A stretch of 64,000 nucleotides of DNA from Corythucha ciliata (lineage: Eukaryota > Arthropoda > Insecta > Hemiptera > Tingidae). Shown here piece after piece: positions 11,158 to 23,904 of this stretch. The DNA lies in assembly GCA_038030265.1 (NCBI GenBank), contig CM075939.1, positions 22,363,253 to 22,427,252 on the forward strand, given 5' to 3'. Position 1 is the first letter of the stretch. Each line of letters starts with the position of its first letter. The notes beneath the pieces were generated by a model, which was not told where the DNA came from, made no database searches, and saw only the letters and a list, made by a program, of their open reading frames with translations. A program made the translations under genes and the position numbers.

Positions 11158-12160
11158 AGGGTGTAACGGGAAAATGGGGCATAATTGAAATGGGTGATTC
11201 TACATCACATATGGGTCAAAAATGACTACCTGGACCATGGTCCGTTTATCAACAGTTTCTGAGAAATCGCAGTTTCCCTGAATTTCGAAGCATCAGTCGT
11301 TTTCTTCAAAACTCGGTCGGTATCTTAGCAACCATTGATCCTAGGAAATTTTCAAGGACACCGTTGGAAAGAGCACAAAATTTCCTTTCAGATGATCGTA
11401 AAGTTGGGGTAGGTGAAATTTGGACGCCCTTAACTCTCAGCTGAATAGCCGCTTCCTTGAATTTCTCTATTCTTACTAGTCATTCAGCCAGCTGTCATTT
11501 TACTGACAGCTCTCGGAGGAAGAGTAGGACTTCATGAAAAACTTCTACATTTATTAAGCTTTCAAATGACCTGCTTGGTTCGGGATTTTGTCTTTATTCC
11601 TTCTGAGATACAGTTCGAAATACTTGAAAACTCGTCGAAAATGTCTGGAAACGTAAGTTCACAATTGCCCTCGAGCGGGAAACAATTTGCTTCCGAAAGC
11701 TCTTTGCAAACCTTTTCGGTGAATTTTTGATCCGTTAAGACTGCTGAGTCCGGTTACCTCGCTGGACCATCTCCAAAAAAGGCAATACTAAGTGCTTGAA
11801 ACGGCAGGTCACTGCTCAGAACCTGAGGGTTCTGACCTGTAGGATTCAAGGGTAGCTGCCAACAGTCACTACCGTTCCCACCCTCTCCTTTGACAGATAT
11901 TTCGCAGAGATCGGTGGAAACAGACAGCGGAAGTCAAACTCAAAGTCAACTGCATAGAACGGGGGCTCAAAAAGATGACCCCCAACAGCTAAGTCGAGAA
12001 AAAAAAAAAAAAAAAAAAGAGCGAAGAGTGATATGAGAGACGGAGATACCAAAAGGCCTTGTGGCCTTGAGAACCTTTTCCGAAACCAGCCAGGCGTAAA
12101 AGTGCGATTTCTACTTCAAAATCAGTCCTTTCATAAGTTTCACATGGCATCGTACTAGTT
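11158..12160. other. CAGGGTG-type end and probable LINE 5' debris
   Basis: At 11157 the sequence TACAGGGTGTAACGG resembles the TA-flanked ends of the elements at 33418 and 55553, but no inverted partner is seen within several kilobases. From about 11820 onward the sequence has an A-run (12001-12018) and leads into RT debris. No intact frame. Confidence 0.3.
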
Positions 12161-12169
12161 CCACTTCTC

Positions 12170-13060
12170 TACCGTCTACGCTCGTGATCTGCCCAGCAGC
12201 CCTAAAAAACGTTGATGGCACAGCTTGCGAACGATGTCACCATTCTTCAAGCTTAGGACTCATTCGAGCGGCCGCGGAAAGGAGTAATTCAACATCAGGG
12301 AGGCTTACATGCGGCCAGGAAGGCATACAAAGTATGCAATCCACCGCGCCAAGAAATAATCTTGGAGGTCATACTATGAAGAGATTGTGGGGGACAGGAG
12401 AGGCGGCGAGACACTCGTCCGTATTGTATGGTCGGAACCGGATAATAATTTAAGATCCCTGACGCTTCCGGACGGTAGTTCGGTGGTAGACGGATTCGGT
12501 ATTATGGCACACTTACTCACTTTCACAAGTGAACAGAGTATGCGACGCGGTAATCTCAAGAGGGCGGTTCAACTGGGCACTCACCTCCACGAGACCATGG
12601 CAGGCCAGGGGGCCCATTCTGAGTTGTCGGAAAGAAATGCCGCAAGTGCGGTGGCTATGACGGGATAATGTTATTTCTTATTCAGCGTTCTTGGGTCCCG
12701 CTTGCGTCATTTTACCCCGACAACTCAGAATAGGCCCCCTGGACGGGCCATACCCGCGCAGCCTCCAGCATGACGGAGGGAGGCTTCAGGATAGAATAAA
12801 ACCACTCAGCAGGTGCCTGGCAACCGGGAATGTACCCACGGCCTGGAAACGGGTAAGAATTGGTTTAAAAGGTAGCGGTAAACATGGTAAAGCCGAGGAT
12901 TTTAGGCCCATTTGAGTAAGCAGTGTACTCTTGAGGCTGATTGACTATGGAGATAGTTGAATTGTTTATGAGGGAATCGTTGGTAACCATAAAAGGAGAC
13001 GATTCTCCAAAACCAGCATGCGTACACAGCGGGGAAATCGATCGACTCGGCCCCTCGACT
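12170..13060 (+). pseudogene. Decayed non-LTR retrotransposon (LINE) reverse transcriptase fragment
   Basis: The plus-strand frame at 12800-12915 reads CLATGNVPTAWKRVRIGLKG, then GKAEDFRPI and a stop. This is the segment just before RT motif 1 of R1/Jockey/I-type LINEs (usual form: TG-x-x-P-x-x-W-K-x-x-R, then a basic loop, then FRPI). About 400 bp upstream a second frame gives AIHRAKK and SWRSYYEEI, like the linker ahead of RT in the same clades. Stops and frame changes are frequent and the catalytic YADD box was not found. Assigned to a LINE by motif only; a clade cannot be given. Confidence 0.65.
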
Positions 13061-15860
13061 TACTGAGCCCTATGAATAAAAAATAGCGTCTGAAGGCGGG
13101 AATCACGCGATTTCAGCATTTAGCATTTTGGACGGAAAACGCCCGTTGTGATCTATCTGTGTGTTTTCCATGAAAATCGCGCACCCGGTAAAAACGCTAA
13201 AGGCTGTAAACCCACTTCATACGTCAACTTTAAAAAGAGTAAAGGTTGAAGTGTCAAGGAGGCCAGGCAGTGCCAATGGAACTGGGATGTTGACTTCTCG
13301 ACTAAGATCCGACAGAGTCATTGTGAGAGAATATGGGTCAAAGATGGAGCTGCGGAGTATTACAGGGACGGCTCTAAGAAAGGTTGAGAGGACTCTGAGG
13401 TAATGGAGGACTGGATCCGTACGTGCAACATCACGGGGATAAAGTTTTATCAGACTGAAGAAAACTGCCATCAAGATCAAGAAATGATGAAGGTCATGTT
13501 CAAATGTTTGTTATTTTATAACTTTTCAACTGCTTATATGATAGATATATGTATAGATAGAAGACATGAAAAAATGAACAAAAAAAGAATAAAGAATAAG
13601 AGAAAATAAATTAATCTATATCCAAATTGGAACGGCTGCGAGAAGCGATATATGCTGGCCTAATATCGTTATTTTGTTTTTATTCATTCAGTGGCAGATC
13701 ATTAAAGGCATACCCACGCACCATGTTTTTATCCCTTCCATATTCCTTTAAGACAAGTACCGGCATATTAACACCTGATCAGTGTAACGAGGACCTTCAT
13801 CATTCTTTAAATATTTATAAACTCCTCCTCTCTTCTGTAGAGTGTTTTCTCTCACATCCCATCATTTCAATTTCCCCATGGCTTGAAAGTATTTTTCTTA
13901 TATACTATTTTATTTTCTTTCAGAAAGGTGACCCTTAAGTAGAGGTATACATCAAAGAGGTGTTTAGGAATACCTGAGGTTAAATCATTTCAGTATAATT
14001 AACTTTCCCCCGCGGCCACCGGTATACCCGGCCACTTCAACGCGGATGACTATTTAGCTTTTTTCCCTTAAGATTTATTCTCCAGGCTCAGTTTTTCATC
14101 CATTTTTAAATAAGGGTATATACTGATGGACTGGAAAGCCACCGGTTTATGCATCACACATTGATAAAATACAAGATTCCTTTAGGTTTGGACTTGAGAA
14201 AATTACCCTCTCACCTTCTCATCCCACACTTTTGAAAACGCGACAAGGTGTGGATTAACGGGCGCACAAACCAGCTCATCAGGCTTACACCAAAGAGACG
14301 CCTATACTTGGCCCCACCTAATTCAATCTTCTCAATTCGCATTCAAGCGTATATTTAGGGGGAGGGGGAGTTGTATACGCTGGACTGTATACATATTTAC
14401 ATAATAGCTTATTAAGAACGTTACCCAGAAGTTTTGCCCACATGGTTGAGAAATCAAAGTCAAAGATGTTATGGAAATGACTTTTAATGCGACCAGACAC
14501 CGCTAATGAGAGCATTTTTAAGCAAATCGTTTTTAACTCCTCATCACAAGGGGCATTTATTCAAAAAAGGGGGTATTTTAAGGAGCTAATTTGGTTAATA
14601 AAAAAAATATCTGAATAAAACGAGATCGACCCAACAATTAACTCGGTAGTCGGTTTTACACGGTACTTTAATCAGGGCGCCAAAAGGGAAAACTTATAAG
14701 TTTCAAACACTATAATAAGCGCCGGATTGATAGCATGAAGAAGAAGGGTGAAAACTATTTTTTTCCTAGGGTGGCCCAAGAAGGCGTGTGTGTCATTATG
14801 CAGATATCCTGATCGTTTAGTCGGGGAAGAACATACCTAGGGATAATTTGGACCTTTTAATAGAGGTCTAATTTATGGGGTGAATGCTCGATTGAAACGG
14901 AGAGGACTACATATATAAGGTTCTCATTTATTATTATTATATTATCATTATTTTTGATAAATTGTCGTGAGCTAGAAACGACTCGTCGAACAACATCCGA
15001 CAGATTCTCAGGGAAAAGTCGCTCACACATTCTGACGCTTTATGCTATTTTCCTCATAATTTCAAACAAGCCGACGCGTGAAAAGCGAGTTGTTGACTTA
15101 GCCTCAAGATAAACGTTTGGGTTCCAGGTATGCATGACTTCTTGAATAACCGGTGCTCAATTTTTAGGCGGAAAATGCACAAATTTTTAGTACCTTTTCT
15201 ATTCCAGACAAAGCATTTTTTGACTTGAAGATTCTCCGTGTACTCCGTATTGTGTGCGTCTTTAGGGTAAATAAAAGAAATGTTAACAAAAAACTCGGCT
15301 AAATAAATCATTTGCTACTCAATCCTTCTTTACTTTTGCGGTCTTCTCATCCTATTTTCTCGGCCTTCTTCCTTAAAGCTAAAAGCCCGTGAAGAGGCAA
15401 AAAAGAAAAGGGCATGTGGAAGAGTGTATTATGCAGCGAGCCCGGCACATTTGTATAAACTGTTGGGATGTTTTCAAGAAGAAAAGCGGTCGCTAAAGGC
15501 TTGTCCTTCTGTCTGGGAGCCTGTTAAGATTCCACGGTATTAGCCTTGCTAACTGGTTTGTGTCGAAGCGGTCCAGGATCAGAAGGCGAGCTCTTGTCAA
15601 GTGTCAATCTCGAAAAAAAGGTCCTCAAGTTGGCAGGCTAAGTGCCGGCATTGACCCCCTCCACCTTCCCCTTCACTATTAAGTTCAATCTCATCCTTAA
15701 ACTTATCCCCGTCCACTCACAGCTTATTTCTATCTTTTTTCTTTATTTGAAAGAAGTAATTTCTCGAACAAGCGGGGGAGAAAATGTCTGAGAAAAATTC
15801 ATCATCGCCGGGATTTCCTCGAACCCTCTTACACCTTCCATCTCCGTCATACACACAAAC

Positions 15861-15900
<40 letters not shown>

Positions 15901-17099
15901 GCCAAAATAACGGAGCGAAAATTTGAGAGAGTGAACCCTAATCTCGCGCTCATTAAATCTTTAAGCATGTTATTATACTGATTGCCCCCTCGTCCTTTCC
16001 ATCAATGCCCTTCATTCTTGCCAAGTCGAGGCGCTAAACTATTAGAAAGCTCACGTTTCACGTAGGTAGTGTGCACTCTTGGCTGTTCTAAAGAGCAATC
16101 CATCAACCAAAAAAAAAACTCTCCCGGCGCTTAAACTTCGTCGGGCAGTGTAAACAGAAAGATAGGGCCGCGGAGGGAGAGCAATGGTGGGAGAAGAAAT
16201 CAGTAAGCCATTTAAAAAGGAACGGAGCCTTGAGAAAATTAGTGAGTTGTTGAAGGTTTCACCCAATTTACGATAATCATTTCTAGCTTATTTTCTTCCT
16301 TATTTAACGAGAAATTTCCAGCCTATTAACCCGGAGAAATGCTATTTCAACACTCCCTCCCACCCTCGGACAACGGCCATTACATTTTAAAATACACATG
16401 CACGGTAATTTGGCAAGCAATCAACTTTAAAGAACTAAGAAAGTTTTATTTGAATATTGATAAGGGTAGTATCGCAATCCGGCGTGATTTTTCATTCAAA
16501 TAAAAAGCCAAACCTTTATCTACCTATATCCGACTTCACTCTTGTCAGAAATAATGTAGGTATCGTTAAAACGTTTCTCACACTCTCAAGCGTACCTAAC
16601 CTTCTCTCAAACGACTTTCCAGTCGTTCACCGATTGAAGCTTTTATGCCTGGGCTTATTCAACGTGATTTACCGAAACCTGTCAAAGGAAGCGTCAGTAA
16701 TTGGTTATTCCTGCTGTCAATTCTTATTTTCCAACAGTTTTTGTTTGCTTTTCGAGAAATAAAAAATCTAATTGGCTATTTAATGGCAAACGATTTGCAT
16801 TAAGCCCGGTACAATATTCTGCTATGTAAACCCTTGTTTCTCGCGGTGAATGGCTTTGCTGCTTTGCGGGTTCAGAGCTTGTGGGGGGGGGGGAGACAAC
16901 AAGGTAAATAAATGTGCATCTAGAGATACAGGTGTTATGATGAGAGAAATTTTCAAGTTCATGAAGTGTGGTGCTAATGTGTGCGGTGAAGTGTGGTCCT
17001 CCACCGTCAGGTCTAAACGACGGCCTGTGGTCGCCCGCTCTTTCCTTCCAATCTACGTGTACTATATTATTTATACTCGTTTACTATTTTATAGATTAT
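13061..17099. other. Long stretch without recognisable genes
   Basis: No supported gene. Contains a T homopolymer of about 34 bases at 15863-15896, a G run near 16886-16895 and scattered short frames up to 103 codons without motifs. Confidence 0.5.
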
Positions 17100-17104
17100 A
17101 ATTA

Positions 17105-17350
17105 TGTAGAGCTAAAATGTTCCTATTTACATAGTTTTGTGGCTATTTCTCTCCATTTTACCTGCGAATATGGGAAAGTTGAAATGTTTTTCACTAATTT
17201 AGCTGTAAATTAGCGTCGTTTCTCGATTTATCCGAGACTTCATGATTTTTCACCATTTTAGCCGCGAACCCGACCAAAGAACAGGATATTAAAGCTTTTC
17301 ACAATTTCAGCCGTGAATTAGCAATTTTCCCCCACTTTTAGTCATGACGT
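17105..17350. repeat. Degenerate ~30-bp repeat, family A
   Basis: Diverged copies of the TTTTAGCCGTGAATTAGC-type unit, for example TAGCTGTAAATTAGCG, TTTAGCCGCGAACCC and CAGCCGTGAATTAGCAATTTT, at 30-50-bp intervals. Confidence 0.65.
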
Positions 17351-17459
17351 TACGTTAACCACTAAGTTGGCAGAACAGAAAATCAATGTTACAATCATCA
17401 TAGATCAACGAAATTGTGGGTTGAAAAAGCTAAAACCACGAAATTGTTTATTTTAATTA

Positions 17460-17860
17460 TAGTAGGGGAGCCCAAGAGGGGATTTCGGGATTTACTCAAG
17501 CGCGTCAGATTAACATACTGCGGATACCTTGTACCTAGTTGAGTATCTCCACCAAATATGAGCCCTATAAATGTGGTCGCCCGTCAAGGATAAAGCGTCA
17601 GATTAGTAAAAAAAAAATTGATCATCAGACATTCTCGAGCGCGTCAGATTAAGGAAGTGGGAACTAATTACTTGCTAAAAAGTCTATATTCCACTAATCT
17701 GACAATTTAAGAGTGACGCAAAAACGGAGGAGGTCTACAAACTTGTAAAAAAAAACGTCATCTTGACATTCTCGAGCGTGGCTACTTTTTTTTATTATTT
17801 TGAAGGCAATAACTCAAGGATAACGAAAAATATCTAATCTGACGATTTCCATAAGCCGAA
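17460..17860. repeat. Region built on GCGTCAGATTA motifs
   Basis: GCGTCAGATTA occurs at about 17503, 17598 and 17640, and TAATCTGAC, its inverse, at about 17696 and 17836. CTCGAGCG precedes some copies (17636, 17774). The mixed direct and inverted arrangement looks like a fragmented mobile element or satellite of a family distinct from A-F. No ORF. Confidence 0.5.
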
Positions 17861-17887
17861 ATAGAAAAAAATCGTCGATACAGTTTA

Positions 17888-18036
17888 GTCATTATTCAAC
17901 TCTTGGGACCAATTCAGTGAAACTTAGCGCCCACCCGTCTTGTGTGAAACATATGTTCCAATTCGGGAAGACGGGTGGATAGCGCCGGCGCTAAATTTTA
18001 CTGAATAGGTTGCCATATGTGTTGAATAATTAAGTT
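17888..18036. mobile_element. Small hairpin element (about 150 bp)
   Basis: Inverted arms pair TTATTCAACTCTTGGGACCA through CACCCGTCTT on the left with AAGACGGGTGG through GTTGAATAA on the right. The core phrase TTAGCGCCCACCCG pairs with CGGGTGGATAGCGC. The loop is about 30 bp. Size and structure fit a MITE. Confidence 0.65.
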
Positions 18037-18204
18037 TAAACAAAATTGCGCTTTTCTCTCTCATATCAGTTGAATAATGTTATCATTATTCAACTATTCT
18101 AGAAAAAGGTCCTTTACATCACAATTTTAGTTAACCTCAACTTACTCTTTCGAAAATGGTGCAGAAAACTAGGACTTAGGCACCAAATATAGGGCGATTA
18201 AGTA

Positions 18205-19390
18205 AATATAAATAAATCACTCAATACTGTAATAAATTTGGGGTAACCAGGAAAGGTAATATAACCCAACTCTTATCTCGTGTCCGTTCCCGATAGAGAT
18301 AAAAATGAATGGAGAAAGCTTGGGCTTGAGATTTTTTGACCGTAGTTATGGTGGGAGGTGCACCTTGCGAACCACAAAGTAACCTCAAGTCAAGTTGTTT
18401 TTTATTTACACATGTCCACTTTGAATTTCTAGTTTTGTTCTTTTTTCCTCTAGTATGTCTAGAAATTGTCACTGTGAGTTTTTAGATTGTTTCACAGGGC
18501 ATTAATAAAGTGAATAACCCACAACTATACTCCGGAGAATCTTTATTTCAAACGATCGACCATGCGCGAGTTGTTGGACTGGTTGTAGGTCCAATCCTCT
18601 TCCGGGAATCACGACAGAGGCCACCGGGAAATCCGTCACTCATGTTTTTTATGGAATACGTGATGTTTCTGAGTTCAAGATAACTTGTTTTTTACTGATG
18701 TGTTGTGTATTTTTGGATATGTTTCTTCAGGGGTCGATCCTCTGATAGCAAAGAGAAATACAGGGCTAAGAAATCACGAACGTTTATTTCATGTCTGGGA
18801 GCATAATCGCTCGCAAGCAAGAAACAAACCACCACAGCACTGCGAATGAGAAGAACCGTGGTTCGAGCACAGCGAGAAGTGCATGAGTGTGGCGACTTTT
18901 GTTCAAATCCTTGTTTCGCAGTCCTCAAGAGACGGAGCGGCTCTTTCTGAACTCGTGACTGTCTCGCCCATGTAATATTTTTCCTAGTATGTTGATGCGA
19001 CGCGACCAGGGCCACTTATTTTAGAAAATAAACACCAAAATAAACTTGAAAACACGGCTACGTGCCACGAGCGATGACATTTACAATGAAATCGTATGAA
19101 CATCAAGTCGTCCACGCTTTGAGAACGAGAGTGTTGACGAGTTTGATTTAGTTTTTACCGAACAAATTCCCCGAAATACCCCTTGTTCATTCTAACTCGG
19201 GCTCTTTTTTTGTAATTTTGCATTAATCTCAGGGGGGAGGTGAGCATTTTTGTTTGTTGTTAACCTGACGATGTAGAGGTAAATTGAAGGTTCTGAAGGT
19301 GTACTTTGGCGGCCATATTTGTGACAAACCTTCTACCCACCCCCCAGCCCTTTCAGGCTTTCTCCAGTTATTTACCTCTACGCTCGTTTC
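18205..19390. repeat. Interspersed repeat, copy 1 (about 1.1-1.2 kb)
   Basis: From 18311 (GGAGAAAGCTTGGGCTTGAG) to about 19390 the sequence recurs in the same orientation at 59321-60450 with small indels and scattered substitutions. A third, truncated copy is at 23546-23675. The first ~90 bp of this copy (18205-18290) occur inverted at 57520-57625. Open frames inside are not conserved as proteins between copies, so the repeat looks non-coding. It is directly followed by a GC-rich hairpin element at 19381. Confidence 0.85.
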
Positions 19391-19892
19391 ACACATACGA
19401 GGTTTCCCGAGGCGCGGTTGCTACGCAGCGCGAACGCGGTGGGTGCCTCGCATGCAAGGTGACTAAACTTAACTATAGGTGCCGCAGATTCCCCCCTGCC
19501 CATCCGGAGGGAGGGGTGGGGACTGACGTCATCAGCAGTCCTTTACTCCTGATTGCTCACCCTAGAGCAGCAGAGCAAGTTGATTTTGAAATTGAAGTTT
19601 ATCAATTCTCAAAAATCACAACCCAATAACAATGAATAATGTACTGGATCCAGCGCAAAGGCGGTTGGGACTGCCCGTGACGTAGGTGAAGGACAGTAAT
19701 GGCCGAAGATCTGCGGCACCTATAGAAAGTTTAGTCACCTTGCCGCGCATGTGTGAACCGAAATTCGGTTTCTACGCGGCAGCGGTTTGAAGAGGTTTCT
19801 CGGTTCACATACGCGAGGCACCCTACGCGTTCGTGCCGCCGCGTAGCAACCGCGCCTCGGGAAACCGCGTATATGTGTGAAACGAGCCTTTG
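19381..19892. mobile_element. GC-rich inverted-repeat element with CTCGTTTCACAC ends
   Basis: The left arm 19381-19490 (CGCTCGTTTCACACATACG, GGTTTCCCGAGGCGCGGTTG, then GACTAAACTTAACTATAGG) pairs with the right arm about 19712-19892 read in reverse. The arms are GC-rich against the AT-rich surroundings, and the middle holds GC-rich and ordinary sequence with no ORF of note. Related end sequences occur at 58070-58235, where GAGAAACCTCGTATATG and AAAACGAGCC appear. Probable MITE family. Confidence 0.7.
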
Positions 19893-20089
19893 GTTGAATT
19901 TACCAAACTCTAACATTGCTTACATAAATTGTGACGCATTTTTTTCGTTAATTCTTAGTTAATGTTTAACTCAAACCTTAACTTTCGGTGGTGAAATCCA
20001 CCATTAGTAAATCCAGCGAAATTATTTATTTAAATAAGCCATGCCTCACAAAATTAATTTTTTAATGGCTGGGCGCATTATTTTATTTC

Positions 20090-21010
20090 TGCTGCAGCGA
20101 AATTTCCTTTTTTTTGGTTAGCTAACCCCACGAAATTTCCTTTTTGGGTTGCGAAATTTATTTATTATTTGTCAACTCTCCCAAATTTCATTCTGAATGT
20201 ATGGCCCCTCAACCCCAGTTTTCCCCCTCCTAGTTAGTTTTTTTGTATGTTTTTTGAGCTCATAAAATGAGTTTAAATGAGCCACGACTGCGAAATCCTG
20301 TGTTTGAAAGAATTAAGTTTTAAAGAAGACACGTGAAATTGCACCTTAAAATGAGCGAACGCGCAGCATAATTTATTTTCGAATTATAGTCATCTGCATT
20401 AAATTATACTAACAAAATTACATTTTTCGGATGACCCTCTTGTCTCGGACCGGTTCAGTGAAACCGATTATTGACTCAATTTCGTAAAATTCCGTTTTTC
20501 AGGTAGACAGCCCCATCGTGTTTTTTCACAAAGTTATCCAAGCGAAGTTGGTTGTGAACGACCCAAGTCCACGAAACGGCTTTTTCAAATGGGTCAGCGG
20601 CCAACCCCGCTTTTTTGGACGAGAGAGTTCCGCCAAATTAGGTTTGAATGGGCCAACCCTGCGAGATTTTCTTTTTGAAAAGTGCAACATACCTGAAATT
20701 ACTCTTTGAAATAAGCGAACCTTACTAAATTTCTTTTTAAATGGCACAGCACTGCGAAATTATGTTTTTGGAAGAAAACACACCCGCTAAAAATTCGAAA
20801 AATAAAGAAGTGAAATCACGTCAGGTTTTTTAGGAAGGCAATCCTGTGAAATGAATTTCTGACTGGTCAGATCCATAAAATTTGGTTACACAAAGAGCTG
20901 AACAAAAAGTATTTTACAAGGTGTAAAAAGTAAAAAGTATTCTACAAAATGTAAAAGTATGTAAAAAGTATTTTACAAGGTGCCAGAGGCAAAATTTGGT
21001 AATTGAATTA
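20090..21010. repeat. Degenerate ~30-35-bp repeat, family C
   Basis: Phrases such as GCGAAATTTCCTTTTT, CCACGAAATTTCC, GAATGGGCCAACCCTGCGAG and GCGAAATTATGTTTTTG recur about every 30-35 bp with strong divergence. Around 20905-20985 a separate short direct repeat GTAAAAAGTATTTTACAAGG occurs three times. No coding potential beyond chance frames. Confidence 0.65.
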
Positions 21011-21069
21011 GCCAAAACCACTGGACTCTGTGGGTGCTAAATCCGTGAAATAATTTGACTTCGAAAGTG

Positions 21070-22045
21070 CCTGACTACACTGAGAGAAAAAATGAGGCCT
21101 TCGGCGGTGAAAATACCACCGATCTTCTTCGAGTAACATTCTCCGGTGATGTTCGGTGACTTTTTGTTCGGTGTAAAACCACCGAGTAAAATTTCGGTAG
21201 TTTGTTTCCGAACTTCGTCTTCAATGAGCCTATGTTCGGTCACCTATGCCTATGTTTGGGGCCTAGGTTCTCCGGCTTATCTCCAGAAGTTCGGCGGCTA
21301 GTCCCTTGATATCGGTGCGCAACCAATCATGGTCGGAAAATACGCTTCCCTAGTTCGGCTACCCGTCTTTTTAGGCAAGTGCCTTGTTTCTCACGTTCGG
21401 TGATATTCAGCATTAGCTCGCCGGTGTTTAGCGTTGAAGTTCGGTATATGGCGGGAAACACCCACCGAAGTTCAGCGAGGGTGGAATGAGTCAGTTGAAA
21501 GGGGAATAATGGCCTGTATTTCACAGCGAAGGTCAAACAAGGAGAAGCATGGCTCTATAAACTATAGTACACAGTTTAAAATGCTTGTACTATCCTTTAT
21601 ATCGATCAAAGGGAATAAAATGCATAGCACAATGTACAATTAAAAGGGAATAAATTACATAATCTGAAAATTAGGCTCACAATAACATGCATTCAATCAT
21701 GCAGCATCATCCGTCATGATAGTCAGGAAGCGCCGTAAAACTCGATAAAAATTAATTACACCGAACTACACCAATCGAAATAATAATTTTAGTACTTGCC
21801 AATAACCAATACTTTCTTACGGTCACCCAACACACACAATCACCACACTGAACACTGAACTCGTGCTCTCCTCTCCCCAACTCACCTCAGTTAGAACTAG
21901 AAGCTTCATTCCTTCGTCTCGCTCGCTTGGCGTGGTTACTCGGTGGATAGCCAACGACGATGGGCTACTTGTCGCTGGCAGAAGTGACCCGTTCCCTTAG
22001 ACATGAGATTTGTCACTGAGCATCGGTCATTTACCGATGCTCAGC
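21070..22045. other. Segment rich in CGGTG/CACCG pairs
   Basis: Starts with CACTGAGAGAAAAAA (about 21079), which resembles the outer end of some insect DNA transposons, and then alternates TTCGGTG with CACCGA many times up to about 21480. A perfect 11-bp hairpin, TGAGCATCGGT with its inverse, is at 22017-22042. No matching right end to the CACTGAG motif and no transposase was found. Confidence 0.35.
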
Positions 22046-22059
22046 TAAGGATCGTCCGA

Positions 22060-23520
22060 CGGTTTTTGTGAGCAATAATCCACAAAATTTGGATTTCAAA
22101 AGGGCCAAACCGGTGAAATGTATTTCCTAAAGTGCGAAATTGGGGTTGAATGGGGCAAAATCCGCCGATTTGACCCCGGACTAACCGCCCCCTGCTCTCC
22201 TGGCCATAGAGGAAGACCCCTCCCCCTCCTAACACTGAACGACTACCCTTCCGTGGTCCTGAGCTCGCGGTGAGCCTACAAGATGCCCTGCACATGGGCG
22301 TTGCGAGTTGTTGTATAATAGGGGACACATACTACCCCCCTCGCCGTAACCTTACACGCGATGTGGTACATGCGAAATCAATTTCGCCCATTCGGACCTC
22401 ACGGGGACTTTCGTGGACCTGGCACACTTAAAAATCCCAATGCCAATTGCGCAGGTTTTAGTCCTTCAAATTAGCCCTTCCGTGGGTTGGCTTAGAACCA
22501 AAAATTCGCGGTTTAACACTTACAGAACTCTATATTTCGCGGTTTTGACTATTGCGAGATCTAATTTTGCATTTAGCTCCTTAAAAACCCAATAGTACGG
22601 GCAAAACCACACACTGGCTTTCTTAACTTTATGGGGCAGATTTACGACTTTGCAATTCGAGCCGCGAAATGGCGCTCAGTTTCCCCAAATTTCGTCCCCT
22701 GAACTGTCAAAATTGAGATTTTTTCAATTTAGCCACCTCGGGATTGCCCAAATCACGGCTTTCCAAAACCTAAACCACAGGCGATGCATTCAACTCATTT
22801 TTTTTCTTTCAATTTTACCAACAGAGAAATCGAGTTTTTAAATTTTATTTTCAGCCGCGAGACTGCCAAGCCAAACTCGCAGTTTAGGTCAAATTCATCT
22901 GAGGAGCAGCGAAAACTCGCGGTTTTTCACTTTTCTTTTTCTTTTTTTATTCAGCCAAGAACAAGATTTTCAGGAGCTCTGTGTATAGCCGCACAAAACA
23001 GTAAAACTTACCGGATTTCTCGGTTTGATCCACCAAACCAGAATCGCGGGTATATTTGGAACTTTATATAGTCTTGAAATGGCCAAACTCACTGTTTTCG
23101 CACACTTTTAACGGCACTGGGGTTTCACAATTTTACCAGAGAAGGTACCAGCGAAATTTACGTTCTTTTATTTTATCTCGTGGAACATCCAAAATTGAGT
23201 TATTTTAATGGAATTTTAGCCGTGAAACGGCACAACTCGTCGCTTTACCCTATACTTTTAACCGTAGAACAGCCGAACTCACGGTTTATCACAAACTTTG
23301 CCGGCCAATTTTTCAAGCCAAACTTGCGAATTTGTGTCAGCCGTTGTGTGGGGTGTCAGCCGCAAAATGCTCCACGGGCTTTCTCAATTTATGCCGCCCG
23401 ATCAGGCAAAATCCATACTTTTACAATGAGGAAGTTACACATTTTCCAAAATCATGCCGTCGTGATAGCTTGGTTACCAAAACTCATGAAAACACGATCC
23501 GTTCAAATAAAATCAGGCCC
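22060..23520. repeat. Degenerate ~30-40-bp repeat, family D
   Basis: Many diverged copies of a unit around CTCGCGGTTT...TTAGCC: for example AATTCGCGGTTTAACAC, TTTCGCGGTTTTGAC, AAACTCGCAGTTTAGG, AAAACTCGCGGTTTTTCAC, TAGCCGTGAAACGGC, CCGAACTCACGGTTTATC. Spacing is about 30-40 bp over nearly 1.5 kb. Phrases resemble family A (AGCCGCGAA) but the unit is different. Confidence 0.65.
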
Positions 23521-23545
23521 TATATTTTTTTATTAATTTTTACAT

Positions 23546-23675
23546 AGAGATAAAAATGAATGGAGAAAGCTTGAAATTTGTTGACCGTAGTTCTGGTGGG
23601 AGGTGCACCTTGTGAACCACAAAGTAACCTCAAGTCAAGTTGTTTTTTATTTACACATGTCCACTTTGAATTGAA
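23546..23675. repeat. Interspersed repeat, copy 3 (truncated)
   Basis: About 130 bp (GAGATAAAAATGAATGGAG to TTGAATT) matching 18296-18425 and the start of 59321-60450, with a few substitutions. It sits at the right end of the family D field. Confidence 0.8.
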
Positions 23676-23686
23676 ACTATGAATTG

Positions 23687-23850
23687 AAACTATTGGGTTG
23701 GAGTTTCAAAATAAGTGCCATGTTGCCATAACTACACAAGGAGAGGGACAGGGTGATTGTTTACCAGGGGACGACCTGCCCCCTCCACGCCCCTCCAGTC
23801 CATTGTGAGCAATCCAGGTTTATATTTATATCGTTGGTATTGGCTGAGCG
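23687..23850 (-). repeat. Second copy of the 28.5-28.9-kb repeat, inverted
   Basis: The segment GAGTTTCAAAATAAGTGCC to CCCCTCCAGTCC is the reverse complement of about 28725-28848. It is followed by GAGCAATCCAGGTTTAT and ATATCGTTGG, which match the ends of the 28522-28945 element. It therefore marks a partial copy of that inverted-repeat family. Confidence 0.75.
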
Positions 23851-23904
23851 TTAATATGGGCGCGTAAAAATTGTATACTCTCCCCAAATGAGCATAGTGA
23901 ACCA

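Noticed and set aside
18692..19015. 107-codon minus-strand frame inside the 1.1-kb repeat
   Set aside because: In the copy at 59872-60060 the frame is cut by indels, so it is not conserved as a protein.
21037..22045. CRISPR-like array of CGGTG repeats
   Set aside because: Spacing is irregular, repeats are 5-8 bp, and the sequence is eukaryotic; more likely a decayed transposon.
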